Shown: in pieces, positions 43,013 through 52,546 of the stretch | How the letters are laid out: every line of letters begins with the position of its first letter | Position numbering within the stretch: position 1 is the stretch's first letter | Assembly: GCF_013112485.1 (NCBI RefSeq) | Contig: NZ_JABFHG010000011.1 | Location: forward strand, 1 to 64,000 | Reading direction: 5' to 3' | Length of the DNA: 64,000 nt | Source: Roseicella sp. DB1501 | GTDB lineage: Bacteria > Pseudomonadota > Alphaproteobacteria > Acetobacterales > Acetobacteraceae | Translations under genes and position numbers: made by a program | The notes under the pieces: model-generated | What the model was told of the DNA's origin: nothing | Databases searched by the model: none | The model's input: the letters and a program-made list of their open reading frames with translations, nothing else

Positions 43013-43116
43013 TCAGACCATGATCCGTTCACTCCGGTTCACGGATCATGGTCTAAATTATTGTTTGATCGCGTGATTCACGCCTTCGGAGTCCACCTCA
43101 GGCGATCACGCTCTAG
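43013..43116 (-). repeat. Two-hairpin dispersed repeat, copy D
   Basis: Minus-strand element beginning CTAGAGCGTGATCGC, whose TAG is the stop codon of the TctC gene, as in copy B. The long stem AGACCATGATCCG / CGGATCATGGTCT is perfect at 13 bp; its first pair is A-T where copy A has G-C. The linker between modules is more decayed than in the other copies. Confidence 0.92.
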
Positions 43117-44099
43117 TCGAGCGTCAGCCGGGCCTCGCGCACGAGCCTGCCCCACCGCTCGGATTCCCGGGCGCAGAAGGCGGCGAAATCCGCGGGGCTG
43201 TCCGCCACCGGCTCGGCGCCGAGGGTGGCGAGCCGCTCCCGCACCTCCGGCATGGCGACCGCCGCGGCAACCGTCCGCTGCAGCCGCTGCACGATCGGCA
43301 TCGGCATGCGCGGCGGCGCCCAGATCGCGTACCAAGTGGCGATGTCGAAGCCCGGCAAGCCGGATTCGGCGATGGTCGGCAGGTCCGGATAGGCGGCGAT
43401 GCGATGCGCCGTCGTCACCGCCAGCGGTCGCAGCAGCCCGGCCCGCACGGCCGAGGCGCTGCTCGGCACGCTGTCGAAGATGAGCTGGACCTGCCCCGCG
43501 ATCAGGTCCTGCACCGCCGGCCCGGCGCCGCGATAGGGCACGTGGACCATCTCGGTCCCGGTCATCAGCTTGAACATCTCGCCCGCGAGATGCAGCGCCG
43601 AGGCATTGCCGGAGGAGGCGTAGGAGACGCGGCCGGGATTGACCCTGAGATAGGCGATGAGCTCCGGGATGCTCCGCACCGGCAGCTGCGGGTTCACCAC
43701 CGCGACCAGCGGCACCGAGGCCATGTTCGTCACCGGCGTGAAATCGGCGAGCGCGTCATAGGGCAGGCTGCGGTTCAGATGCGGGATGATGACGTGGATG
43801 GAGGCGTTCATCAGGAAGCTTTGCCCGTCCGGCGCCGCCCGGGCGATCGTCTCGGCGCCGATGGTGCCGGAGGCGCCCGGCCGGTTCTCCACCACCATGG
43901 GCTGGCCCAGCTCCTGCGCCAGCCGGGCCGCGACGACGCGGCCGAGGATGTCGGTCGGGCCGCCGGGCGGATAGGGCACGACGAAGCGCACCGGCCGGCC
44001 GGGCCATGCCGCGGCCTCCTCCGCCGCCCGGCCGCGGGCGGCCGGCGCCGCCAGCAGGCCGCCGAGCAGCAGGCGCCGCGCGAAACCCGTGCCCGTCAT
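43113..44099 (-). CDS. Bug/TctC-type tripartite tricarboxylate transporter binding protein
   Basis: Periplasmic solute-binding protein of 328 residues. Signal region RRLLLGGLLAAPAARGRA, then the family opening WPGRPVRFVVPYPPGGPTDILGRVVAARLAQELGQPMVVENRPGASGTIGAE, and YASSGNASALHLAGEMFKLMTGTEMVHVPYRGAGPAVQDLIAGQVQLIFD. Such orphan Bug proteins are numerous in Roseomonas-type and Bordetella genomes and bind carboxylates or amides. No TctA/TctB membrane parts are nearby. It is divergent from a CoA-transferase gene by 59 bases, suggesting that the ligand could be the acid handled there. Confidence 0.94.
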   Translation of the reverse strand: MTGTGFARRLLLGGLLAAPAARGRAAEEAAAWPGRPVRFVVPYPPGGPTDILGRVVAARLAQELGQPMVVENRPGASGTIGAETIARAAPDGQSFLMNASIHVIIPHLNRSLPYDALADFTPVTNMASVPLVAVVNPQLPVRSIPELIAYLRVNPGRVSYASSGNASALHLAGEMFKLMTGTEMVHVPYRGAGPAVQDLIAGQVQLIFDSVPSSASAVRAGLLRPLAVTTAHRIAAYPDLPTIAESGLPGFDIATWYAIWAPPRMPMPIVQRLQRTVAAAVAMPEVRERLATLGAEPVADSPADFAAFCARESERWGRLVREARLTLD

Positions 44100-44158
44100 C
44101 CCTTCCCCTCCCCGCCGTTCCGGGCAGGATAGGCGGGAACCAGGACAGGGGAAACGCC

Positions 44159-45289
44159 ATGGCCGAAAGGCTGCAGCCCTATCGGGACCTCTTCGTGCTC
44201 GATGCCAGCCAGGGCATCGCCGGGCCCTATTGCGCGACCCAGCTCGCCGCCTGCGGCGCCGCCGTGGTGAAGATCGAGCCGCCCGCGGGCGACTGGTCGC
44301 GCGGCCTCTCGACGCGGGAGGGCACGCAGAGCGTCATGCATGTCACCTTCAACCGCGGCAAGCGCAGCGTGGTGCTCGACCTGCAGGCGGAGCAGGGCCA
44401 GGCGGCGATGCGCCGCCTCGCCGCCCGCGCCGACGTGATGATCGAGGCCTTCCGCCCCGGCGTCGCCCGGCGCCTCGGCCTGGTGCCGGAGGCGGGGAAG
44501 CCGGATGTCGTCTTCCTCTCCATCTCCGGCTTCGGCCAGCAGGGGCCGCATTCGGAGCGGCCCTGCACCGACAGCGTGATGCAGGCCTATAGCGGCATGG
44601 TCTCGCTCAATATCGGCATGGACGGCGTGCCGCACCGCACCGGCCAGATCATGATGGTCGACATGGTCACCGGCCTCTCGGCCTTCATCGCCGTGCAGGC
44701 GGCGCTGGCCGAGCAGGCACGCGACCGGGGGGCGGGCGCCGCGCCGCAGCGGCGTGTGCTCGACGTCTCGCTCATGCAGAGCGCGGCGGCGCTGATGGCC
44801 TTCAACATCGCCGAGCAGGGGCTGCTCGGCCGGGTGCCGCCGGCGGCCAACCTGCCGGCCGGCACCTATCAGGGCAGCGACGGCCGCTGGTTCATGGTGG
44901 CGCTGCTGCGGGAGCCGGAATACCACCAGCTCTGCGACATCATTGGCCGGCCGGAGCTGGCGCAGGATCCGCGCTTCGCCAGCTTCGCCGCCCGGGCCGA
45001 GCACCGCGAGGCGCTGCTGCCGGAGATCCGCGCCGCCATCGCCGCCCGCCCAGCGGCGGAATGGGTGCAGCGCTTCCAGGCGGCGCGCATGCTCTGCGAC
45101 CTCGTCAACACGCCGCTCGACTGGCTCGCCGACCCGCATGCCCGGGCGGTGGAGGCGGCGCTGCCGCTAGCCCAGCCGGGCCTCGGCACCCTGCCCTATC
45201 CGCGCCTGCCGGGGCTCGGGCCCTGGAGCGAGCCGGCGCCCGCGCTCGGCGAGCATACCGAGGCGGTGCTGGCGGAGATCGGCCTGTGA
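44159..45289 (+). CDS. CaiB/BaiF (class III) CoA transferase
   Basis: Cytoplasmic enzyme of 376 residues that moves CoA between carboxylic acids. Visible: VLDASQGIAGPYCATQLAACGAAVVKIEPPAGDWSRG, then SVMHVTFNRGKRSVVLDLQ, DVMIEAFRPGVARRLGL, LSISGFGQQGPHSERPCTD, and VLDVSLMQSAAALM. The catalytic Asp of the family is expected in the segment around PCTDSVMQAYSG. It is slightly shorter than the 400-residue standard. The start is the Met before AERLQPYRD; the open frame before it is not family-like. Substrate unknown. Divergent from the Bug protein and 139 bases before the amidohydrolase. Confidence 0.92.
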   Translation: MAERLQPYRDLFVLDASQGIAGPYCATQLAACGAAVVKIEPPAGDWSRGLSTREGTQSVMHVTFNRGKRSVVLDLQAEQGQAAMRRLAARADVMIEAFRPGVARRLGLVPEAGKPDVVFLSISGFGQQGPHSERPCTDSVMQAYSGMVSLNIGMDGVPHRTGQIMMVDMVTGLSAFIAVQAALAEQARDRGAGAAPQRRVLDVSLMQSAAALMAFNIAEQGLLGRVPPAANLPAGTYQGSDGRWFMVALLREPEYHQLCDIIGRPELAQDPRFASFAARAEHREALLPEIRAAIAARPAAEWVQRFQAARMLCDLVNTPLDWLADPHARAVEAALPLAQPGLGTLPYPRLPGLGPWSEPAPALGEHTEAVLAEIGL

Positions 45290-45342
45290 TGCCGGCTTTC
45301 CCGCATCCCGGCCTGCAGCCGGCGCGGCGCCTGGATGGGTGC

Positions 45343-45382
45343 CGCTGCAAGTGCAGCGAAGCCAAGCAAGCCGGAGGCTTGC
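45343..45382. repeat. Double hairpin between CoA transferase and amidohydrolase
   Basis: CGCTGCA / TGCAGCG with a two-base loop (45343-45358) is followed by GCAAGCC / GGCTTGC with loop GGA (45366-45382). Both stems are perfect 7 bp. Possible terminator or repeat element; no second copy seen in the window. Confidence 0.6.
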
Positions 45383-45428
45383 GCCCGGCGTCTGAGGGAC
45401 AAGAAGGCTTTACCTTCCCGCGCCCAGC

Positions 45429-46745
45429 ATGAGCCACGCCCTGACCGAGCTTGTCGCGGCGCAGGCGGCGCTGGCCCAGCGGCTGCTCGACCGGCTGGCG
45501 GAGATCGGCGCCGATCCGCCCGGCATCACCCGCGAGGCCTTCGGCCCCGGCGAGAACGCGGCGCATGCGCTGATCGCCGAGACGGGCGAGGCGCTCGGCC
45601 TCGAGCGCCGGGTGGATGCGGCAGCCAATCTCAGCCTGCGCTGGCCGGGGCGCGACCCGGCGGCGCCGCCGATCCTCATCGGCTCGCATCTCGACAGCGT
45701 GGTGCAGGGCGGCAATTTCGACGGCGCGGCGGGCGTGGTCGCCGGCCTCGCCGCCATCGCCGCGCTGCAGGCCGCCGGCATCCGGCCGCGCTGCGATATC
45801 GAGGTGCTGGCGCTGCGCTGCGAGGAGGCGGTGTGGTTTGGCCTCGGCCTGATCGGCAGCCGCGGCCTGCTGGCCCGGCTGCCGCCCGGGGCGCTGGAAC
45901 CTGGAGCGCTGGAACCTGGGGCGCTGGAGCTGCGCCATGCCCGCAGCGGGGCGACGCTCGCCGAATGCATCGCGGCCTGCGGCGGCGATCCGGACCGGCT
46001 GCGGCAGGGGGTGCCGCTGCGCGACCCGGCGCGGCTCGGCGCCTATCTCGAGCTGCATATCGAGCAGGCGCCGCAGCTGGTGGAGGCGGAGGCGCCGGTC
46101 GGGCTCTGCCTCGCCAATCCCGGCAATGTCCGGCACCCGCAGATCCGCATCACCGGCGAGGAGGCGCATACCGGGCTGCCACACCGCTTCCGCCGCGACG
46201 CCGCCCTCGCCGGGGCCGAGCTCGCCTTGGCGCTGGAAGGGCTCTGGGTGCAGGAGGAGGCGGCCGGTCGGCCGATGGCGGTCACCATCGGCCGCTTCCA
46301 CACCCAGGCCGAGCGGCACAGCCTGACCATGGTCTCCGGCCGCTTCGAGCTCAGCCTCGATCTCCGCGCCTATGACCCGGCGCATCTCGAGGCGCTGGAG
46401 GGGCGGCTGGCCGAGATCCTCGCCGGGGTCGCGGCGCGGCGCGCGGTGGGGATCGATCCCGGCCCGCGCAGCGCCGCATCGCCGGGGATGATGGACCCGG
46501 CGATCCTGGAGGCGCTGGCTGCCGCCGCGGCGCGGGCCGGGCTCACGGCGCCGCGGCTCAACAGCCCGGGCAGCCACGACGCCAACAACTTCGCCGCCGC
46601 CGGGGTGCCGACCGGCATGCTGCTGATCAGGAACCGCAACGGCAGCCACAACCCGGCCGAGGCGATGGAGACGGCCGACCTGATGGCCGCGACCGAATTG
46701 CTGACGGAATGGCTGGCGGAGCGGGCCGGCGATGCGGCGGCCTGA
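45429..46745 (+). CDS. M20 amidohydrolase (carbamoylase/hydantoinase type)
   Basis: Zinc amidase of 438 residues like N-carbamoyl-amino-acid or allantoate hydrolases. First metal motif PILIGSHLDSVVQGGNFDGAAGVVAGLAAIAAL at about 77-110, then EVLALRCEEAVWFGLGLIGSRGL with the catalytic Glu pair, ELHIEQAPQLVEAEAPVGL, dimerisation domain with GEEAHTGLPHRFRRDA, and last ligand region LNSPGSHDANNFAAAGVPTGMLLIRN, followed by SHNPAEAM. A PGALE repeat is inserted near residue 155. It would free amino acids or ureido acids from N-carbamoyl precursors. It is in line with the CoA transferase gene. Confidence 0.9.
   Translation: MSHALTELVAAQAALAQRLLDRLAEIGADPPGITREAFGPGENAAHALIAETGEALGLERRVDAAANLSLRWPGRDPAAPPILIGSHLDSVVQGGNFDGAAGVVAGLAAIAALQAAGIRPRCDIEVLALRCEEAVWFGLGLIGSRGLLARLPPGALEPGALEPGALELRHARSGATLAECIAACGGDPDRLRQGVPLRDPARLGAYLELHIEQAPQLVEAEAPVGLCLANPGNVRHPQIRITGEEAHTGLPHRFRRDAALAGAELALALEGLWVQEEAAGRPMAVTIGRFHTQAERHSLTMVSGRFELSLDLRAYDPAHLEALEGRLAEILAGVAARRAVGIDPGPRSAASPGMMDPAILEALAAAAARAGLTAPRLNSPGSHDANNFAAAGVPTGMLLIRNRNGSHNPAEAMETADLMAATELLTEWLAERAGDAAA
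45888..45929 (+). repeat. 15-bp tandem repeat inside the amidohydrolase gene
   Basis: Nearly three 15-base units (GGGGCGCTGGAACCT with one A/G variant) encode PGALE repeats. They sit in a loop between two conserved motifs, in frame. Confidence 0.85.
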
Positions 46746-46829
46746 TCCCGCATCGGCGATCCACCCGTCGCGGCCCTGGAATCGCGGCCCGGCCTAGCCT
46801 ATATCTGCCCAGCCTGCCGAGAGCGATCC

Positions 46830-47103
46830 CGGCGGCTATGGTGATAAACGCGGCTCGGGATAAGCGTTGCGGACCCGGGGGCAGTGCCCGGCGCCTCCAC
46901 CATCTCAACCGCCCGTGTCGGGGCGGTGGCGAGGGGGCGAAACAGGTTCGACGCGCGTGGTAATGGGGCCGTTTTTGCCCGGCATGGTTCCGCCGTCATC
47001 GGGCCAAATCTAAGTGCGAACGACAACGACGCACTCGCTGTTGCTGCGTAAGCAGTAAACAAGCGCGGTTCGGGGGGCACCGGGCAACAGAAGCCCCCCA
47101 CTT
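46830..47103 (+). ncRNA. ssrA: Two-piece (circularly permuted) tmRNA
   Basis: Rescues stalled ribosomes and tags the product for ClpXP. Gene order is reversed, as in Alphaproteobacteria. The acceptor piece ends CGCCTCC-ACCA (46892-46902). An intervening hairpin ACCGCCC / GGGCGGT follows and would be removed. Then the coding piece starts GGGGGCG at 46933. These two ends pair as a 7-bp acceptor stem in which the third pair is G-U, the alanine identity signal. GAAACAGGTTCGACG is the conserved D-domain. The tag frame at 47016-47051 encodes ANDNDALAVAA and TAA. A GGGGGG / CCCCCC stem closes the 3' side. The outer ends (46830 and 47103) are estimates. Confidence 0.95.
47016..47051 (+). other. tmRNA tag reading frame
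   Basis: GCG resume codon to TAA: eleven residues, ANDNDALAVAA; with the alanine carried by tmRNA the full tag is 12 residues. The ANDN start is the SspB-binding part and the final AVAA the ClpX-binding part. Confidence 0.93.
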
Positions 47104-47174
47104 TCCTCCTCGACCCCTCCTTTCCTCGTTGTCGCAGTCACGTTAACAAACCCTCCCGCTTCCGTGGGTTGATC

Positions 47175-47198
47175 TCCCCTCGGCCAAGAGGGGAAGGG
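47175..47198 (+). promoter_or_regulatory. Hairpin covering the sspB ribosome-binding site
   Basis: TCCCCTC (47175-47181) can pair with GAGGGGA (47188-47194) through a six-base loop. The second arm is the ribosome-binding site of sspB, whose ATG is at 47203. This may limit translation. No T-tract follows, so it is less likely to be a terminator for ssrA. Confidence 0.5.
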
Positions 47199-47202
47199 TT
47201 GC

Positions 47203-47697
47203 ATGATGAACGAGACGATTACCCCGGGCGAAAGCCTGTTGCCCTATTCGGACTGGGCGGAGGAGGCGTTGCGCGCCGTCGCCGTCGAAGCGCTGGACCA
47301 TGCCGCCCGCAGCGGCCTGCCCGGCGAGCACCATTTCTACGTGACCTTCCGCACCGACTATCCCGGCGTCGCCATCCCGGGCCATCTGAAGGCGCGCTAC
47401 CCGCAGGAGATGACCATCGTCCTGCAGCACAAATTCTGGGACCTCAAGGTGGATCGCGGCGCCGGCACCGTCTCGGTCGGCCTGTCCTTCGGTGGCGTGC
47501 CGGCGACCCTCGTTGTCCCGTTCAAGGCCATGACCGCCTTCGCCGATCCGCATGTGCGCTTCGGCCTGCGCTTCTCGACCCCCGAGCCTGCCGCCGCCGC
47601 CGCCCTCGCCCCCGTCGCGGAGGCCGCGGCGATGCCGGAGGAGGCGCCGCAGCCGCAGGTGGTCAGCCTCGACGCCTTCCGGCGCAAGCGCGACTGA
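47203..47697 (+). CDS. sspB: ClpXP adaptor SspB (alphaproteobacterial type)
   Basis: Protein of 164 residues that holds ssrA-tagged substrates and passes them to ClpXP. The folded domain (about 10-120) contains LPGEHHFYVTFRTDYPGVAIPGHLKARYPQEMTIVLQHKFWDLKV and FSVGLSFGGVPATLVVPF-like strands, here VSVGLSFGGVPATLVVPFKAMTAFADPHVRFGL. A flexible Ala/Pro linker ends in VVSLDAFRRKRD, the position of the ClpX-docking tail. It lies about 100 bases downstream of ssrA on the same strand. Met1 or Met2 could be the start. Confidence 0.93.
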   Translation: MMNETITPGESLLPYSDWAEEALRAVAVEALDHAARSGLPGEHHFYVTFRTDYPGVAIPGHLKARYPQEMTIVLQHKFWDLKVDRGAGTVSVGLSFGGVPATLVVPFKAMTAFADPHVRFGLRFSTPEPAAAAALAPVAEAAAMPEEAPQPQVVSLDAFRRKRD

Positions 47698-47865
47698 GGG
47701 CTGGCCCGCGCCCAGCGGGACATGCGATGGGACATCCTGCATCAGGGGGCCATGCCGGTTGGCTTGCGGTCCCCGCTGGAGTAAGCCGCAGGCATCTGAC
47801 GGCGCTGCTCCCCGCCCCTTGCACCCGGCATGGGCCGCGCGGCGCCGAGCGCGCGGAGACTGCCC

Positions 47866-49593
47866 GTGACCCCTCCCCAGGATGCCGCCGTGGAAACGCC
47901 CACGAAGGACGATCTGCGCGGCCCGGCGCAGGATGTCGATGCCGGCCCGGTGACCCAGCCGACCCGCCCCTCCGGCTTCCGCTACAGCCCGATGTTCCCG
48001 CTGGCCGCCGACGCCACCCCCTATCGCAGGCTGCCGATCGAGGGCGTCTCGACCATCGAGGTCGAGGGGAAGCGGGTGCTGAAGGTGACGCCCGCGGCGC
48101 TGGAGCAGCTCGCCTTCCAGGCCTGCCATGACGTCTCCCACCTGCTGCGGCCCGGCCATCTGCAGAGCCTGGCGAACATCCTGAAGGACCCGGAGGCGAG
48201 CGCGAACGACCGCTTCGTCGCGCTCGACCTGCTGAAGAACGCCGCCATCGCCGCCGGCGGCACCCTGCCGATGTGCCAGGACACCGGCACGGCCATCGTC
48301 TTCGGCAAGAAGGGCCAGCGCGTCTGGGTCGAGGGCGACGAGGAGGAGGCCCTCTCCTACGGCGTCGCCCGCACCTATACCGAGACCAACCTGCGCTATT
48401 CGCAGATGGCGCCGCTCTCGATGTTCGAGGAGGTGAACACCGGCAACAACCTGCCGGTCGACTTCACCATCCTCGCCTCGCCCGGCGAGCACCATGCCGA
48501 CGAGTTCCACCTGATGTTCGTGCTGAAGGGCGGCGGCTCGGCCAACAAGACCTTCCTCTACCAGCAGACCCGCGCGGTGCTGAACAAGCCGAAGCTGCTC
48601 GGCTTCATCGAGGAGAAGATCAAGACCCTCGGCACCAGCGCCTGCCCGCCCTACCACCTGGCGATCGTCATCGGCGGCACCACGGCGGAGACCACGCTGA
48701 AGGCGGTGAAGCTCGCCTCCACCCGCTATCTCGACGGGCTGCCGACCGAGGGCGACGCATCAGGCCACGCCATCCGCGACCCGGAGCTGGAGGCGGAGGT
48801 GCACAAGCTGACGCAGAACCTCGGCATCGGCGCGCAGTTCGGCGGCAAGTATTTCTGCCACGACGTCCGCGTCATCCGCCTGCCGCGGCACGGCGCGTCG
48901 CTGCCCATCGGCATCGGCGTCTCCTGCTCGGCCGACCGGCAGATCAAGGCGAAGATCACGCCCGAGGGCGTCTTCCTCGAGCAGCTCGAGCATGACCCGG
49001 CGCAGTACCTGCCGGAGCAGACGGACGAGATCCTGGGCGGCGAGGTGGTGAAGATCGACCTCAACCGCCCGATGGACGAGATCCGCGCCGAACTCTCGAA
49101 GCACCCGGTGAAGACCCGCATCTCGCTCACCGGCACCATGGTGGTGGCGCGCGACATCGCGCATGCCAAGCTGCAGGAGCGGCTGGATGCCGGCCAGGGC
49201 CTGCCCGACCACATCAAGAACCACCCGGTCTACTATGCCGGCCCGGCCAAGACGCCGGCGGGCATGCCGACCGGCAGCTTCGGCCCGACCACCGCGGGGC
49301 GCATGGACAGCTATGTCGAGGCCTTCCAGAAGGCCGGCGGCAGCCTGGTGATGCTGGCCAAGGGCAACCGCAGCAAGGCGGTGCTGAACGCCTGCAAGCG
49401 TTATGGCGGCTTCTATCTCGGCTCCATCGGCGGCCCGGCGGCGCGGCTGGCGCAGGACTGCATCAAGAAGGTCGAGGTGCTGGAATATCCCGAGCTCGGC
49501 ATGGAGGCGATCTGGCGCATCGAGGTGGTCGACTTCCCCGCCTTCATCGTCATGGACGACAAGGGGAACGACTTCTACGAGGGGCTGGAATAG
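47866..49593 (+). CDS. Class I (iron-sulfur) fumarate hydratase
   Basis: 4Fe-4S fumarase of 575 residues, converting fumarate to malate in the TCA cycle; oxygen-sensitive type. The N-terminal alpha part has [27 protein letters not shown] with the first cluster Cys, then [20 protein letters not shown] and [32 protein letters not shown] for the other two. The C-terminal beta part carries [14 protein letters not shown] and [30 protein letters not shown] at 47866 with GGAG upstream is preferred; the ATG at 47830 lacks a ribosome-binding site. The class II enzyme lies 1 kb downstream. Confidence 0.94.
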   Translation: MTPPQDAAVETPTKDDLRGPAQDVDAGPVTQPTRPSGFRYSPMFPLAADATPYRRLPIEGVSTIEVEGKRVLKVTPAALEQLAFQACHDVSHLLRPGHLQSLANILKDPEASANDRFVALDLLKNAAIAAGGTLPMCQDTGTAIVFGKKGQRVWVEGDEEEALSYGVARTYTETNLRYSQMAPLSMFEEVNTGNNLPVDFTILASPGEHHADEFHLMFVLKGGGSANKTFLYQQTRAVLNKPKLLGFIEEKIKTLGTSACPPYHLAIVIGGTTAETTLKAVKLASTRYLDGLPTEGDASGHAIRDPELEAEVHKLTQNLGIGAQFGGKYFCHDVRVIRLPRHGASLPIGIGVSCSADRQIKAKITPEGVFLEQLEHDPAQYLPEQTDEILGGEVVKIDLNRPMDEIRAELSKHPVKTRISLTGTMVVARDIAHAKLQERLDAGQGLPDHIKNHPVYYAGPAKTPAGMPTGSFGPTTAGRMDSYVEAFQKAGGSLVMLAKGNRSKAVLNACKRYGGFYLGSIGGPAARLAQDCIKKVEVLEYPELGMEAIWRIEVVDFPAFIVMDDKGNDFYEGLE

Positions 49594-49618
49594 GGCTGGC
49601 CCGAGGGGGAGTTCCGCC

Positions 49619-50053
49619 ATGACCACCCGCCGCCACATCTCCTCCGGCTCCCGCTTCGAGGAGGAGATCGGCTACAGCCGCGCCGTCGTCGATGGCGAGC
49701 ATGTCTGGGTCTCCGGCACCACCGGCTACGACTATGCCCGCATGACCATCGAGGAGGGCGTGGCGGCGCAGGCCGACCAGGCCTTCCGCAACATCGCCGC
49801 GGCGCTGGCCGAGGCCGGCGCCGGGCTGGACGACGTGGTGCGCGTGCTCTTCATCGTGCCGCGGCGGGAGGATTGGGAGCCCTGCTGGCCGGTGGTGAAG
49901 CGCTGGCTCGGCCGCGCCCGGCCGGCCGCCACCCTGATCCATGCCGGGCTGCAGACGGACGCCATGCGCATCGAGATCGAGGTCACGGCCCGCCTGCTGC
50001 ACCCTGCCCACGCGCCGGCCCGCCCACCGGGCGCGGAGCGGCACGAAGGATGA
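49619..50053 (+). CDS. RidA family protein
   Basis: Protein of 144 residues of the YjgF/YER057c/UK114 fold. It has ISSGSRFEEEIGYSRAVVDGEHVWVSGTTGYD at the start, QADQAFRNIAAALAEAGAGLDDVVRVLFIVPRREDW in the middle and ARPAATLIHAGLQTDAMRIEIEVTA at the end. RidA proper deaminates reactive enamines; in this subgroup the Arg of the active site lies in the DAMRIEIEV strand, shifted from the usual GxLVEIE form, so activity is uncertain. The start is the Met before TTRRHIS. It lies 25 bases after the class I fumarase. Confidence 0.9.
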   Translation: MTTRRHISSGSRFEEEIGYSRAVVDGEHVWVSGTTGYDYARMTIEEGVAAQADQAFRNIAAALAEAGAGLDDVVRVLFIVPRREDWEPCWPVVKRWLGRARPAATLIHAGLQTDAMRIEIEVTARLLHPAHAPARPPGAERHEG

Positions 50054-50092
50054 TATCAGGGACCGATTGCCGATTTCAGGAGCCGTAGCATC

Positions 50093-50491
50093 ATGCGCTT
50101 TGCCGTCGACCGCCTCGACCACCTCGTCATCAACTGCCACGATATCGAGACGATGGCGAGCTGGTATCAGCGCGTTCTCGGCATGGAGCGCGAGGATTTC
50201 GGCAGCCCGCCGCGGGTCGCGCTGAAATTCGGCGGCCAGAAGATCAATCTGCGGCCGCATGACGCCAGCACCGAGGATTGGATCGCCGCCGCGACCTGCC
50301 AGCCCGGCACCCAGGATCTCTGCTTCATCGTGGCGGTGACGGTCCCCGACATCGTCGGGCAGTTCCATGCCTGCGGCGTGCGGATCGAGCTCGGCCCGGT
50401 GACGCGCCAGGGCGCCCTCGGCCCGATGGGCTCGGTCTATTGCCGCGACCCCGAGGGCAACCTGATCGAAGTCTCCTCCTACTCGCCCTGA
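50093..50491 (+). CDS. VOC-family (glyoxalase-like) protein
   Basis: Metal-binding vicinal-oxygen-chelate protein of 132 residues. First module: VDRLDHLVINCHDIETMASWYQRVLGMERE, with a His ligand. Second: DLCFIVAVTVPDIVGQFHACGVRIE (here Asp or Cys replaces the usual His-Leu-Cys-Phe) and GSVYCRDPEGNLIEVSSYS with the terminal Glu ligand. Resembles bleomycin-resistance or dioxygenase-like proteins of unknown reaction; close relatives are often called virulence proteins without evidence. It sits between RidA and the class II fumarase, all on one strand. Confidence 0.88.
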   Translation: MRFAVDRLDHLVINCHDIETMASWYQRVLGMEREDFGSPPRVALKFGGQKINLRPHDASTEDWIAAATCQPGTQDLCFIVAVTVPDIVGQFHACGVRIELGPVTRQGALGPMGSVYCRDPEGNLIEVSSYSP

Positions 50492-50594
50492 TCCCTCGTC
50501 CCAGGGGAGCGACGGGCACCGCCGGCGCCGCTCCGCGTTCGGGGAGCAGCATGTCCCGCCCCCGCGCCCGGGGCGGCGCCCAGGGAGACAGGCC

Positions 50595-52039
<1,445 letters not shown>

Positions 52040-52040
<1 letters not shown>

Positions 52041-52297
52041 TGCGGCCGCCTGGCCATCTGCGCAAGCGCAGCTTCCAGCTGGCGGGCCACCGCACCTCGG
52101 TGGCGCTGGAGCCGGAATTCTGGGCCGCGCTGGAACGCGCCGCCCGGCGCCGGGGCCTCAGCCTGGCGGCGCTGGTGACCGAGATCGATACCGCGCGGAC
52201 GGAGGCCTCGCACCCGCTGGCGAGCGCGCTGCGGCTGCACGCGCTGATCGAGGCCGGCCTCGGCGATGCCGGCGAGTCGCCCGCATCCCCACGCTGA
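52040..52297 (+). CDS. Ribbon-helix-helix domain protein
   Basis: Protein of 85 residues with the RHH_4-type DNA-binding fold: KRSFQLAGHRTSVALEPEFWAALERAARRRGLSLAALVTEID gives the strand and two helices, and the C-terminus ends in a loose tail. Likely a dimeric repressor, perhaps of its own operon. The ATG at 52040 shares a base with the fumC stop; TTG three bases upstream is the alternative. Relatives are commonly found beside fumC in alphaproteobacteria, to my knowledge. Confidence 0.88.
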
Positions 52298-52546
52298 CGT
52301 GTCTGCCGCATGGGTCGCAGGCCTCCCTGCCCCGGCCCATGATCATCAACCAGCCTTTCCGGGCTGTCCGGCGGACTGACGCCATCGCCGAGAACGCCCG
52401 CTGCCCTCCGGGGTCGTTGCGGGACTTGCGGTTGTGGGGCAATCTGCGGGACGCCTGGAAGGGCGTGGGAGGAATAACTGGGTCTCGCGGCCAGCCATGC
52501 CCGGACGCTGCCGGGCAAGGGTGCCTGACACAAGGTCACGGCCGCG
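52298..52546 (+). promoter_or_regulatory. Leader of the oxidoreductase operon
   Basis: The 249-base gap holds no gene. TGCCCGG / CCGGGCA (about 52498-52517) forms a 7-bp hairpin close to the first gene. No known riboswitch was recognised. The promoter is probably in the AT-richer part near 52470-52480. Confidence 0.3.
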
